From: a bacterium
Lineage (GTDB): Bacteria; SZUA-79; Acidulodesulfobacterales; Acidulodesulfobacteraceae
DNA length: 43,095 bases
Direction of reading: 5' to 3'
Assembly: GCA_021798015.1 (NCBI GenBank)
Contig: JAJZYP010000005.1
Location: forward strand, 1 to 43,095
A model generated the notes under the pieces. It worked only from the letters and a program-made list of their open reading frames with translations, had not been told where the DNA came from and did no database searches. The number at the start of each line of letters is the position of its first letter. Within the stretch, counting starts at the first letter, position 1. This document shows, piece after piece, positions 7,507 through 15,720 of the stretch. The position numbers were made by a program, and so were the translations under genes.

Positions 7507-8748
7507 ATGGATAATCATAAATATGTTATTTTATGTCCTGACGGTATGGCGGATTTTCCCGTAGAAGAACTTGGCGGAAAAACCCCGTTGGAGTATGCAA
7601 ATACCCCACATATGGATAGTATTGCAAATAAAGGTATTACAGGTCTAATAAAAACAATCCCCGATGGTTGTTTGCCCGGAAGCGACATCGGTTCGATGTC
7701 TATATTAGGCTATGACCCCGTTAAATACTATACAGGAAGGTCTCCGTTAGAGGCGGCAAGTATGGGGGTTGAACTGGGAGCGAACGATGCCGCTTTCAGA
7801 CTTAATCTTGTCAACATACTGGAAGAAAATGGAAATAAAGTAATGCACGATTATTCAGGCGGACATATCGATACCGAAAGCGCCGCTAAAATAATTCAAA
7901 CATTTCAAGAGAGGCTTGGAGGAGATAAAATTAGTTTTTATCCCGGTGTAAGTTACAGGCACTTAATGGTGGCGCATGATTTAAATATAAACGGGTTAAA
8001 AACAGTTGCCCCTCATGATATACCGGATAAAGTGATAGATGAATACCTTCCGCATGGGACTGGCAGCAAAGATATACTGGATATCATGAAAAAGGCGGAC
8101 GTTATCCTTAAAAACCATCCTGTAAATTTGGAAAGGGTAAGAGATGGCAAACTCCCTGCAAACTCTATATGGCTCTGGGGGCAGGGTGTCGCGCCTTCTA
8201 TGCCTACAATGAAAGAGGAATACGGCATTGGTGGTTCCGTTATTTCCGCTGTAGATTTGGTAAAAGGTATTGGAAAATATGCGGGGCTCACGGTTATAAA
8301 TGTTCCGGGGGCTACAGGATATTTAGATACCAATTACAAAGGTAAGGTTGATTATGGTATTGAGTCTTTAAATTCCGGAGATTTTGTATATATACATGTT
8401 GAAGCCCCCGACGAAGCTTCCCATGAGGGAAGCGTGAGCAAAAAAATAAGAGCCATAGAGGATTTTGATACTTTTATTGTAGGCGGCATGCTTGAAGGTC
8501 TTAGAAAATTTAACGAATATACTTTAATGGTTTTACCCGACCACTATAACCCGGTGAAACTCAAAAAACATACGCCGGAGCCTGTTCCGTTCTGTTGGTT
8601 TTCCACAAGAATAAAAATAAATAGCGCAAAAAACAAATACCATTCTAATTTTTACACTGAAGCTATGGCGCAAAACAGCGGTTTATTTTTTAACTCAGGT
8701 TCTTTATTGTTTAAAGGTTTTTTAAATTCATTTCAAGATTTTATTTAA
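7507..8748 (+). CDS. Archaeal-type phosphoglycerate mutase family protein, proposed homoserine kinase
   Basis: A 413-residue metal-dependent phosphotransferase of the alkaline phosphatase superfamily (COG3635-like). It has the PDGMAD metal site near residue 11, PGSDIGSMSILGYDP at about 57-71, the APDEASHEG metal loop, and LPDHY near the C-terminus. Members of one bacterial subfamily (TIGR02535) lie next to hom and thrC in genomes lacking thrB, and have been proposed to act as homoserine kinase rather than mutase. The hom-thrC context here fits that: no GHMP-type thrB is seen. Phosphoglycerate mutase activity remains possible. SD-like AAGGAGG precedes at 7489-7495. Confidence 0.8.
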   Translation: MDNHKYVILCPDGMADFPVEELGGKTPLEYANTPHMDSIANKGITGLIKTIPDGCLPGSDIGSMSILGYDPVKYYTGRSPLEAASMGVELGANDAAFRLNLVNILEENGNKVMHDYSGGHIDTESAAKIIQTFQERLGGDKISFYPGVSYRHLMVAHDLNINGLKTVAPHDIPDKVIDEYLPHGTGSKDILDIMKKADVILKNHPVNLERVRDGKLPANSIWLWGQGVAPSMPTMKEEYGIGGSVISAVDLVKGIGKYAGLTVINVPGATGYLDTNYKGKVDYGIESLNSGDFVYIHVEAPDEASHEGSVSKKIRAIEDFDTFIVGGMLEGLRKFNEYTLMVLPDHYNPVKLKKHTPEPVPFCWFSTRIKINSAKNKYHSNFYTEAMAQNSGLFFNSGSLLFKGFLNSFQDFI

Positions 8749-8765
8749 AAAATTTCATTTTTTAC

Positions 8766-8794
8766 TTGATTTTAAAAAAATGTTTTATTATAAT
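8766..8794 (+). promoter_or_regulatory. Sigma70-type promoter for the icd-ccs operon
   Basis: TTGATT (8766-8771), a 17-base spacer, and a perfect TATAAT (8789-8794). Transcription would start near 8801, leaving a leader of about 227 bases before icd. Confidence 0.65.
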
Positions 8795-8967
8795 TAGTAA
8801 CAACTAAATTTTCCATTTAATTTCATTTAAAGATAAATATTCATTTTAGAGTATATTTATGTCTTTTAATAATTAATAGTAATAGCGCTTAGAATTTCCA
8901 AAATAAAAAGTTTGTAATTACAATAATCATAGATGTAGATATTTGTGTCTATAAATAAAATCTTCGG

Positions 8968-8988
8968 CTTTTATACGTATTATAAAAG
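8968..8988. promoter_or_regulatory. Perfect inverted repeat upstream of icd
   Basis: CTTTTATA (8968-8975) and TATAAAAG (8981-8988) flank a 5-base spacer, 39 bases before the icd start and downstream of the predicted promoter. It could be a dimeric-regulator operator or an RNA hairpin in the leader. No regulator is identified. Confidence 0.45.
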
Positions 8989-9027
8989 TATAACATTAAC
9001 AATTTATAGATTATAAGGAGGTAATCT

Positions 9028-10272
9028 ATGGCATCTTATCAAAAACTTACAGAACCTAAAGAGGGTTCAAGGATTAAGGTCTTAGGACCAAACAAATTTG
9101 AAGTTCCAAATGATCCGATTATTCCTTTTATCGAAGGTGATGGAATCGGAGCCGATTTAACAAGAGCTATGCATATCGTTATTAATGCCGCGGTAAAAAA
9201 GGCTTATGACGGTGAAAGAAGAATCAACTGGTTTGAGGTTTATGCAGGAGAAAAGGCGGTTGAAAAATATGGAGAAGGGCAGTATCTGCCTCAGGATACA
9301 TTAACCGCGTTTAAAGAATATTCCGTTAGCATTAAAGGACCGCTCACCACACCCGTCGGCGGAGGATTCAGGTCGTTAAACGTTTCTATTCGTCAAGTTC
9401 TCGATCTCTTTGCCTGTGTCAGACCTGTTAAGTATTATAAAGGAATACCGTCGCCCGTTAAACATCCCGAAAAAGTCGATATGATAATCTTTAGGGAAAA
9501 TACCGAAGATATTTATGCCGGCGTGGAGTTCAGGTCGGGCAGCGAGGAAGCCAAAAAACTCAGGGATTTCTTAATATCATTGGACCCGAAGATAAAAGAA
9601 AAAATTAGGGAAGATGCAGGCATAGGCGTAAAACCCATGGGACCATTTGGCTCAAAAAGGCTTATAAGAAAAGCTATTCAGTACGCCATAAATAACGGTA
9701 AATCGAGCATTACCTTAGTTCATAAGGGTAATATAATGAAATTTACCGAAGGGGCGTTTAGAGACTGGGGTTACGAGCTTGCAAAGGCTGAGTTTGCCGA
9801 TAAGCTGGTCGCAGAAAGCGATGTTGCCGGTTCGACAAATAAGATAATTATTAAAGACAGAATTGCCGATTCTATGTTTCAACAGGCGCTTCTCCGCCCC
9901 GATGAGTATTCCGTCCTTGCACTGCCGAATCTTAACGGAGATTATATGTCGGATGCATTAGCCGCTCAAGTTGGCGGCCTTGGGATAGCTCCGGGAGCAA
10001 ATATGTCCGATACGACAGCTGTTTTTGAAGCAACTCATGGTTCAGCTCCAAAGTATGCAAATATGGACAAGGCAAACCCAGGTTCTTTAATTCTGTCGGC
10101 AGTTATGATGTTAATACATATGGGTTGGAAAGAAGCGGCAGACCTCGTCGAAAAAGGGCTTAACAGGACTATAGAACAAAAATATGTTACTTATGACCTT
10201 GCAAGGCAGATGGAAGGATCTACCGAGGTTAAATGTTCACAGTTTGCGGAAAGAATTGCCGAAAATATGTAA
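9028..10272 (+). CDS. icd: NADP-dependent isocitrate dehydrogenase
   Basis: Interconverts isocitrate and 2-oxoglutarate plus CO2. In a reductive TCA cycle it runs as the carboxylating enzyme. The 414-residue product aligns through the E. coli-type family: [17 protein letters not shown] (with the serine phosphorylated by AceK in E. coli), [14 protein letters not shown], the metal-binding DRIADSMFQ, and HGSAPKYA followed by VTYDLARQ. The Lys-Tyr of PKYA and the Tyr and Arg of VTYDLAR match the NADP-selecting residues of E. coli Icd. A strong AAGGAGGT lies just before ATG 9028. It leads directly into the citrate-cleavage genes, which suggests reductive use. Confidence 0.95.
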   Translation: MASYQKLTEPKEGSRIKVLGPNKFEVPNDPIIPFIEGDGIGADLTRAMHIVINAAVKKAYDGERRINWFEVYAGEKAVEKYGEGQYLPQDTLTAFKEYSVSIKGPLTTPVGGGFRSLNVSIRQVLDLFACVRPVKYYKGIPSPVKHPEKVDMIIFRENTEDIYAGVEFRSGSEEAKKLRDFLISLDPKIKEKIREDAGIGVKPMGPFGSKRLIRKAIQYAINNGKSSITLVHKGNIMKFTEGAFRDWGYELAKAEFADKLVAESDVAGSTNKIIIKDRIADSMFQQALLRPDEYSVLALPNLNGDYMSDALAAQVGGLGIAPGANMSDTTAVFEATHGSAPKYANMDKANPGSLILSAVMMLIHMGWKEAADLVEKGLNRTIEQKYVTYDLARQMEGSTEVKCSQFAERIAENM

Positions 10273-10293
10273 AATAGATAAAGGGGATTGTTT

Positions 10294-11535
10294 ATGAAAC
10301 TTTACGAATATGAAACATACGACACCATATTTAAAAAATATGGTGTCCCTACCCCAAGGTATTTAGTCGTTCAGCATCCCGGGCAAAATGTGTCCGATTT
10401 TGCCGAACAGTGCGGGGAGGTTGTCATTAAATCCCAAGTGCTTGTGGGAAAAAGGGGGAAAGCCGGCGCCGTTAAGTTTGCTAAAACAGGGGACGAGGCA
10501 AATGAGCATGTTTTGGCTTTAATGGGGACGGAAGTTTACGGGGAAAAGCCTGTAAGCGTTATTATACAGGAAAAGGCTTCTATCATAAAAGAGCTATATG
10601 TAAGCTTTACATATTCATCAAAACCAAGACGCCCGGTTTTTGTCATTTCGCTTCAGGGCGGAGTGGATATTGAGGAACAGGATCCGTCAAAAATATTTAC
10701 CTTTGAAATAAACCCGCTTGAAGGACTTTTTCCGTATAAGGTTCGGGAACATTTATTGGAAATAGGATTTGCCGACAAAGCGGTATTAAGGCAGCTTTCC
10801 GAGGTTATTGCCAATATGTATAAAGGATTTTGGAATTCGGAAGCGAGGCTTTTAGAGGTAAATCCCTTAATCATTGCAGGCGATAAAGCAAATCCTGAAA
10901 AACAAAAAATTTTGGCTATAGATGCGGTAACTATGATAGATGACGATGCAAGAATAGCGCCTTCAAAAATTTATACTGCAAGGGGCGCGATGGGCAGACC
11001 CCTTACTGAAAGAGAAGCTGCGGCACATTTGATAGACAGGGATGATCATAGAGGAAAAGCCGGCTCTTATGTTGAATTAGACGGAGATATCGGTCTTATG
11101 ACATTCGGGGGCGGCGGTTCGACTATTACGGCGGAAACGGTTTTTGCATTGGGTTTGAAACCTGCTAATCTTACCGATATCGGTGGTAATCCGCCGGCGG
11201 AAAAGATGAATAAGATTTCACATATTATTCTCTCAAAGCCCGGATTAAAGGCTATTTTAGTATGCGGCGGAACAGCCAGTAATACAAGAATAGATGTAAC
11301 GCTGGGCGAAGGTCTTGTGTCAGCTATCGAAGAAATGAAAAAAGACGGAACATTCCCTGAAGGATTGGTATGGGTAGTTAGAAGAAGCGGTCCTGAATAC
11401 AAAAAGGGATTAAAGATGCTTTATGACTGTTTTGTAAAAAACAACATCGAAGCGGTGATATATGATTCGGAACTTCCGCTTACGGAAGCGCCGCAAAAAC
11501 TTTACGAGATTTTAAAATCTAAAAATATGATATGA
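10294..11535 (+). CDS. ccsA: Citryl-CoA synthetase large subunit (SCS-beta/AclB-like)
   Basis: ATP-grasp subunit, 413 residues, homologous to succinyl-CoA synthetase beta and to ATP-citrate lyase AclB. It would bind ATP and, with the next gene product, join CoA to citrate. Visible features are the N-terminal ATP-grasp half (VVIKSQVLVGKRGKAG near residue 40, EVNPL for metal binding) and the C-terminal CoA-ligase half with DGDIGLMTFGGGGSTI. The three-gene split with ccsB and ccl matches the two-step citrate cleavage of Hydrogenobacter rather than the fused AclA of Chlorobium. ATG 10294 has AAGGGG seven bases ahead; a TTG at 10288 is less likely. A three-subunit ATP-citrate lyase is the alternative. 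Confidence 0.82.
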   Translation: MKLYEYETYDTIFKKYGVPTPRYLVVQHPGQNVSDFAEQCGEVVIKSQVLVGKRGKAGAVKFAKTGDEANEHVLALMGTEVYGEKPVSVIIQEKASIIKELYVSFTYSSKPRRPVFVISLQGGVDIEEQDPSKIFTFEINPLEGLFPYKVREHLLEIGFADKAVLRQLSEVIANMYKGFWNSEARLLEVNPLIIAGDKANPEKQKILAIDAVTMIDDDARIAPSKIYTARGAMGRPLTEREAAAHLIDRDDHRGKAGSYVELDGDIGLMTFGGGGSTITAETVFALGLKPANLTDIGGNPPAEKMNKISHIILSKPGLKAILVCGGTASNTRIDVTLGEGLVSAIEEMKKDGTFPEGLVWVVRRSGPEYKKGLKMLYDCFVKNNIEAVIYDSELPLTEAPQKLYEILKSKNMI

Positions 11536-11550
11536 TTGGAGACTAAGGAT

Positions 11551-12549
11551 ATGAAAGGCACTAAGTATTTAAATGACAACACCGGAGTGATAGTAATCGG
11601 TATAACAGGAAGGGAAGCTTCTCAGGTTGCTATAGAATCCGAAAAATTATATCCGGGGATCGTAAAATGCGGCGTAACTCCGGGAAAGGGCGGAACCGTT
11701 CTAAAAGATGATTGCCCTATTCCTGTTTTCGATACCGTAAAAGATGCTTTAAAAGTTAAGGAATTAAAGCAGTCGGTAAATACAGGACTTATATATGTCC
11801 CTCCCACTTCCGTGCTTGACGCCGTTTATGAATTAATCGATAACGGCATTAAGTTAATGTATATTATTACGGAGCATGTTCCAATCAGGGATTCCATTAT
11901 AATATACGAACTTGCAAGGGAAAAGGGTGTTACGGTTATCGGCGGGACATCTTTGGGGTGTTTTGTTCCGTCTGTCGGCAGGATTGGGGCAATAGGCGGC
12001 AAAGATCCGTCTATTGCCTTTAAAGACGGTTCTATTGTCGTTCTTTCAAAAAGCGGCGGTCTTACGGTTACGACATCCGAAATGTTTAAAAGAAGAGGCT
12101 TCGGGATTTATATGGCCTTGGCTGTGGGAGGCGATGTTATTGCATGCACTACTTTTGCGGATGTTTTGCCCGAGCTGGAAAAAGACAAGAATGTTCAGGC
12201 TTGCGTTATAATGGGGGAACCTGGCGGCACATACGAAGAGCAGGTTGCCGAACTGATTGCCAAAGGCGGCTATACTAAACCTTTAGCGGTTTTTGTTGCA
12301 GGTGTTTTTCAGGAGATGATGCCTGAAGGAGTTTCTTTCGGACATGCGGGCGCCATTGTGGAAAGGGGGATGGGCAAGGCAACAAACAAGATAAAGATAC
12401 TTGAAGAGGTCGGCAAAAAAACAGGGACAATCAAGGTTGCCAAATTTTACCATGAGCTTGTTAACGCACTGATTTCCCTCGGAGTTAAAAGGGATTTTGA
12501 AGATACCTCTTCTGACGATGTTAAGCCGCTTTATAGCACATTAAGGTAA
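11551..12549 (+). CDS. ccsB: Citryl-CoA synthetase small subunit (SCS-alpha-like)
   Basis: 332 residues, homologous to succinyl-CoA synthetase alpha and to the N-terminal part of AclA. The motif SFGHAGAIVERG contains His265 (numbered from this start), the residue that is transiently phosphorylated in this family. An N-terminal CoA-binding Rossmann fold starts at GVIVIGITGRE. It pairs with the preceding ATP-grasp subunit; the genes are 15 bases apart. I chose ATG 11551 with GGAG at 11537-11540; a TTG at 11536, directly after the ccsA stop, would add five residues. Unlike AclA it ends without a citrate-synthase-like domain, which is instead encoded by the next gene. Confidence 0.83.
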   Translation: MKGTKYLNDNTGVIVIGITGREASQVAIESEKLYPGIVKCGVTPGKGGTVLKDDCPIPVFDTVKDALKVKELKQSVNTGLIYVPPTSVLDAVYELIDNGIKLMYIITEHVPIRDSIIIYELAREKGVTVIGGTSLGCFVPSVGRIGAIGGKDPSIAFKDGSIVVLSKSGGLTVTTSEMFKRRGFGIYMALAVGGDVIACTTFADVLPELEKDKNVQACVIMGEPGGTYEEQVAELIAKGGYTKPLAVFVAGVFQEMMPEGVSFGHAGAIVERGMGKATNKIKILEEVGKKTGTIKVAKFYHELVNALISLGVKRDFEDTSSDDVKPLYSTLR

Positions 12550-12599
12550 AACAAGGTAAGTTTTAAGATATTTGTCAAGAAATATAATTTATAATTTGT

Positions 12600-12649
12600 C
12601 CTCCCCTAATTTCTTCTACACGGATGAGATTTGGGGAGGTGTTGTTTTT
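12600..12649 (+). terminator. Terminator-like hairpin between ccsB and ccl
   Basis: CCTCCCC (12600-12606) pairs with GGGGAGG (12633-12639). The stem continues past one T-T mismatch with AATTTC (12608-12613) against GAGATT (12626-12631), including one G-T pair. A T-rich tail (TGTTGTTTTT, 12640-12649) follows. It could attenuate transcription into ccl or define separate 3' ends. Confidence 0.55.
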
Positions 12650-12722
12650 AACTGGATTAAGGGATTTTGTAAGTTTAAAAATAAATAATAAAAAATAATA
12701 AAAATAAAAGGAGTTTAAGCCT

Positions 12723-13514
12723 ATGTCCGAAACAAATTCACAAAAAGAATGGCGAACTGCTATTACATCCAATCAGGATGGAAAGATACTTATCAGGGGT
12801 TATAATCTTGATAACTTAATCGGAAATAAATCGTATGCGGAGGTCTGTTTCTTGCTTTTAAAGGGTGAAATGCCGACGCCTAACGAGGCAAAAATGCTGG
12901 ATGCCATTTTTGTTTCCAGTATAGATGCCGGCATAGCAACACCTTCATCCGTTGCCGCAAGGACAATTTTTTCCGGCGGGAATTCGCTTAACGCCGCTGT
13001 TGCAGGCGGAATCCTTACTCTCGGAGATGCGCATGGCGGAGCGATAGAAAAAGCCGCCAAGATGTTTCAAGATTATTTAAAAGGGAAAGAAAACATTAAG
13101 GATAATGATATTGCACAGATGGCAAAAAATATCGTGGACGATGCCGTTAAAAACAAAAAAAGGCTTGCAGGTTACGGCCATAAACTTCATACCGTTGACC
13201 CCAGAACAAAACGGCTTTTGGAGGTTGCTAAAGATTTAAACTTTGGAGGCAGTTACGTCAAACTTGCCGTGGCAATCGCGGATGAATTTAGGGTGAAAAA
13301 GCCGGAACAAAAACTTCCGTTGAATGTTGACGGCTGTATCGCGGCAATAATTTCCGATATGGGTTTTGATTATAGGCTTGGAAAAGGATTTTTTATAATT
13401 GCCCGTTCTTGCGGACTTGTCGGTCAGGTTTTTGAAGAATGGATGAGAGAAAAGCCTTTCAGGAGATTAGCTCCGCACTTACATGAATATGACGGGGTTC
13501 CTGAGCGCGGATGA
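12723..13514 (+). CDS. ccl: Citryl-CoA lyase (citrate-synthase-like)
   Basis: 263 residues, much shorter than a true citrate synthase (about 370-430) and similar to the C-terminal part of AclA and to Hydrogenobacter citryl-CoA lyase. It should split citryl-CoA into acetyl-CoA and oxaloacetate. The citrate-synthase catalytic triad positions are all recognisable: His in GDAHGGAIEKA, His in GYGHKLHTVDPRTKR, and Asp in PLNVDGCIAAI. AAAGGAG precedes the ATG. It is separated from ccsB by 173 bases holding a terminator-like hairpin, so its expression may differ from ccsAB. A short 2-methylcitrate or citrate synthase is unlikely given length and context. Confidence 0.85.
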   Translation: MSETNSQKEWRTAITSNQDGKILIRGYNLDNLIGNKSYAEVCFLLLKGEMPTPNEAKMLDAIFVSSIDAGIATPSSVAARTIFSGGNSLNAAVAGGILTLGDAHGGAIEKAAKMFQDYLKGKENIKDNDIAQMAKNIVDDAVKNKKRLAGYGHKLHTVDPRTKRLLEVAKDLNFGGSYVKLAVAIADEFRVKKPEQKLPLNVDGCIAAIISDMGFDYRLGKGFFIIARSCGLVGQVFEEWMREKPFRRLAPHLHEYDGVPERG

Positions 13515-13560
13515 AATTTACATGTGATTATCCCAAAATTGCAGGTAGAAAATTATTTTT

Positions 13561-13646
13561 CTGGATTCCTGCTTTCGCAGGAATGACTTTGCGGGGATTT
13601 AAGATTTCACCTAACGGGTGTCATTCCCGCGTAGGCGGGGATCCAG
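13561..13646. repeat. Inverted repeat element (REP/BIME-like)
   Basis: CTGGATTCCTGCTTTCGCAG with GAATGAC following (13561-13587) is matched in inverted orientation by GTCATTCCCGCGTAGGCGGG with GATCCAG following (13620-13646); roughly 20 of 27 positions pair. Each arm also contains its own small hairpin (CCTGC-TTTC-GCAGG; CCCGC-GTA-GGCGGG). This type of CTGGATTCC...GGAATGAC palindrome is a widespread intergenic repeat. It lies between ccl and the glpX promoter. Confidence 0.7.
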
Positions 13647-13711
13647 TGTTAATATAACCTTAAAGCCATTTTAACAGTTTCTATCGGCAATTTTGGGGAT
13701 TATTGCAAATG

Positions 13712-13740
13712 TTGTCATAGAATGAAATATAAGATATAAT
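13712..13740 (+). promoter_or_regulatory. Sigma70-type promoter for glpX
   Basis: TTGTCA (13712-13717), a 17-base spacer and a perfect TATAAT (13735-13740). The expected start near 13747 leaves a leader of about 57 bases. Confidence 0.65.
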
Positions 13741-13803
13741 GGAAAAACAAAACCATAAAAAGATAAACTATAAAAGATATAATATATAAATCAAGGGGAA
13801 ATT

Positions 13804-14760
13804 ATGGACGATAAAGCATTAACAATCGAATTTGCCAGGGTTACGGAACATGCGGCTATATCTGTTGCAAGGTTTATCGGCAGAGGAGATGAAAAAGCGG
13901 CGGACAGAGCTGCGGTCGAATCGATGAGAAACTCCCTTGAATATATAGATGTCGATGGAACGATTGTTATAGGCGAAGGCGAAAGGGATGAAGCCCCCAT
14001 GCTTTATATTGGCGAAAAGGTTGGAAACGGAAAGGGACAGAAGGTCGATATAGCCGTTGATCCGCTGGAGGGAACAACACTGGCAGCAACAAGCGCTCCT
14101 AATGCTATTGCCGTTATGGCAATCGGCGATCATGGAAATTTTCTTCATGCGCCTGATACATATATGGACAAGATAGCTGTTGGTCCTAAAGCAAGAGGGG
14201 TTATCGACATTAATCTATCTCCTACCGAAAATCTTCACAGAATAGGTGAGGCATTAAATAGGTATGTTGAGGACTTAACCGTTATTATTCTTAGTCGTGA
14301 AAGGCATAAGGCTCTTATAGAAGAGGTAAGAAAAACAGGGGCAAGGATTAAATTAATTCAGGATGGAGATGTTGCAGGCGCAATAGCAACGGCAAAAGAA
14401 GATTCCGGAATAGATGTTCTTTTGGGTATTGGCGGGGCTCCCGAGGGCGTTCTTGGCGCCGCCGCATTAAGATGTGTTGGCGGAGATATGCAAGGCATGC
14501 TCTCTTTTAGGAACGAAGAGGAAAAAGAACGCGCACTTAAGATGGGAATAAAAGATTTAAACAAGGTATATAATATTAACGAGCTTGCCGCAGGCGATGT
14601 TATATTTGTCGCTACCGGTGTCACTAACGGTGATTATCTCAGAGGTGTTGAATTTTTTCAGGGAGGGGCAAAAACTTATTCCGTTGTTATGAGATCAAAG
14701 ACTGGAACTATTAGATATATTGAAGCCGTTCATTATTTTAATTACAAGGAGATAAAATAA
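13804..14760 (+). CDS. glpX: Class II fructose-1,6-bisphosphatase GlpX
   Basis: Hydrolyses fructose 1,6-bisphosphate to fructose 6-phosphate, the committed gluconeogenic step. The 318-residue product has the metal-binding IGEGERDEAPML and DPLEGTT motifs, GDVAGAI and GIGGAPEGVLGAAALRC in the middle, and TGVTNGDYLRGV near the end, all diagnostic of the GlpX family. Some family members also cleave sedoheptulose 1,7-bisphosphate. Placed right after the citrate-cleavage genes, it fits a route from fixed acetyl-CoA to hexose phosphates. ATG 13804 follows an AGGGGAA stretch, and the next gene begins ten bases after its stop. Confidence 0.95.
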   Translation: MDDKALTIEFARVTEHAAISVARFIGRGDEKAADRAAVESMRNSLEYIDVDGTIVIGEGERDEAPMLYIGEKVGNGKGQKVDIAVDPLEGTTLAATSAPNAIAVMAIGDHGNFLHAPDTYMDKIAVGPKARGVIDINLSPTENLHRIGEALNRYVEDLTVIILSRERHKALIEEVRKTGARIKLIQDGDVAGAIATAKEDSGIDVLLGIGGAPEGVLGAAALRCVGGDMQGMLSFRNEEEKERALKMGIKDLNKVYNINELAAGDVIFVATGVTNGDYLRGVEFFQGGAKTYSVVMRSKTGTIRYIEAVHYFNYKEIK

Positions 14761-14770
14761 GGAGAAGCGG

Positions 14771-15691
14771 ATGAAGGTTTTTATTACAGGCGGAACAGGA
14801 TTTGTCGGTTCGGTTGTATCTGAAAAAGTTAAATCTTTTGGCGCTTCCGTTACGCTTTTAGAACGCAATAAAAAGAAAATTCCAAAGTTAAGGGAACACG
14901 GCTTTGAAGTTTTTGAAGGAACCCTCGAAGAAAAGAACGCCGTTAATGACTTTTTGTCCAATAATAAATTTGACGCAATAATAAATCTTATTGGGATAAT
15001 AAGAAGCCTGCCGGAATTTTCCTTCCAAAAGGTTCATGCAGATTATGTAAAGATACTCATAAATTTAGCCAAGGAAAATGGTATAGATAGATTTATACAT
15101 ATGAGTGCGCTTGGCGCTTCAGTTAGTGATTCGGAATATTTTTCTACAAAATATAAAGGCGAAGATCTTGTTAAGAATTCAGGGTTAAAATGGACTATTT
15201 TCAGGCCTTCATTGATTTTTGGGGATAATGCGGCTTTTTTTGACGACCTCATAAATTTAGTAAAAACAAGGGCGTTTATTCCGATTATCGGAACGGGAGA
15301 AACCAAATTTGCACCAATAGATGTTTTTTCCATTGCCAACGCATATAATAATTCCCTATATAACGAAAAAACGGTTAATAAGGTGTTTCAGCTATGCGGT
15401 CCTGATGTTTTTACTTTTGAAGATATAATAGACTTAATTATGGAACTTTTGCCCCCAAAAAAATTAAAGATTCACACACCTTCTTTTATAGCTGAAAAAT
15501 CTTTAAATATTATTGAAAAATTATCACCATCTTTAATTAAAAATATCCCTGTAACATCCGATCAAATTAGAATGCTTAAGCATGATAATATTTGCGATAG
15601 CATGGATATGAATGAATTTGATGGGCTATTCGAATTACAGAGAACACACTTGAAGGATTGGCTTAAAGAATATTTATCAAAGAAAATATAA
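14771..15691 (+). CDS. NAD(P)-binding epimerase-like protein (NDUFA9-like SDR)
   Basis: Extended/atypical short-chain dehydrogenase fold of 306 residues. The start is a classical dinucleotide-binding motif (MKVFITGGTGFVGSVV), followed by INLIGIIRS, MSALGAS, a STKYKGEDLVKNSGLKWTIF segment in place of the YxxxK site, and RPSLIFGD. This pattern is typical of the NDUFA9-like, NAD(P)H-binding group, whose bacterial members are often annotated as complex I-associated or nucleoside-diphosphate-sugar epimerases; the true substrate is unknown. TAAGGAG precedes the ATG and the ten-base gap to glpX suggests one transcript. Confidence 0.75.
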   Translation: MKVFITGGTGFVGSVVSEKVKSFGASVTLLERNKKKIPKLREHGFEVFEGTLEEKNAVNDFLSNNKFDAIINLIGIIRSLPEFSFQKVHADYVKILINLAKENGIDRFIHMSALGASVSDSEYFSTKYKGEDLVKNSGLKWTIFRPSLIFGDNAAFFDDLINLVKTRAFIPIIGTGETKFAPIDVFSIANAYNNSLYNEKTVNKVFQLCGPDVFTFEDIIDLIMELLPPKKLKIHTPSFIAEKSLNIIEKLSPSLIKNIPVTSDQIRMLKHDNICDSMDMNEFDGLFELQRTHLKDWLKEYLSKKI

Positions 15692-15720
15692 AAAGTATAA
15701 TTAAACATTATACCCGACAT

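Noticed and set aside
12014-12211. 65-codon frame inside ccsB on the same strand
   Set aside because: Overlaps the conserved ccsB frame fully; no motif or start signal.
9028-13514. Oxidative TCA/succinyl-CoA synthetase operon
   Set aside because: The presence of a short citrate-synthase-like lyase next to the SCS-like pair, and AclB-like features of the ATP-grasp subunit, fit citrate cleavage better than sucCD.
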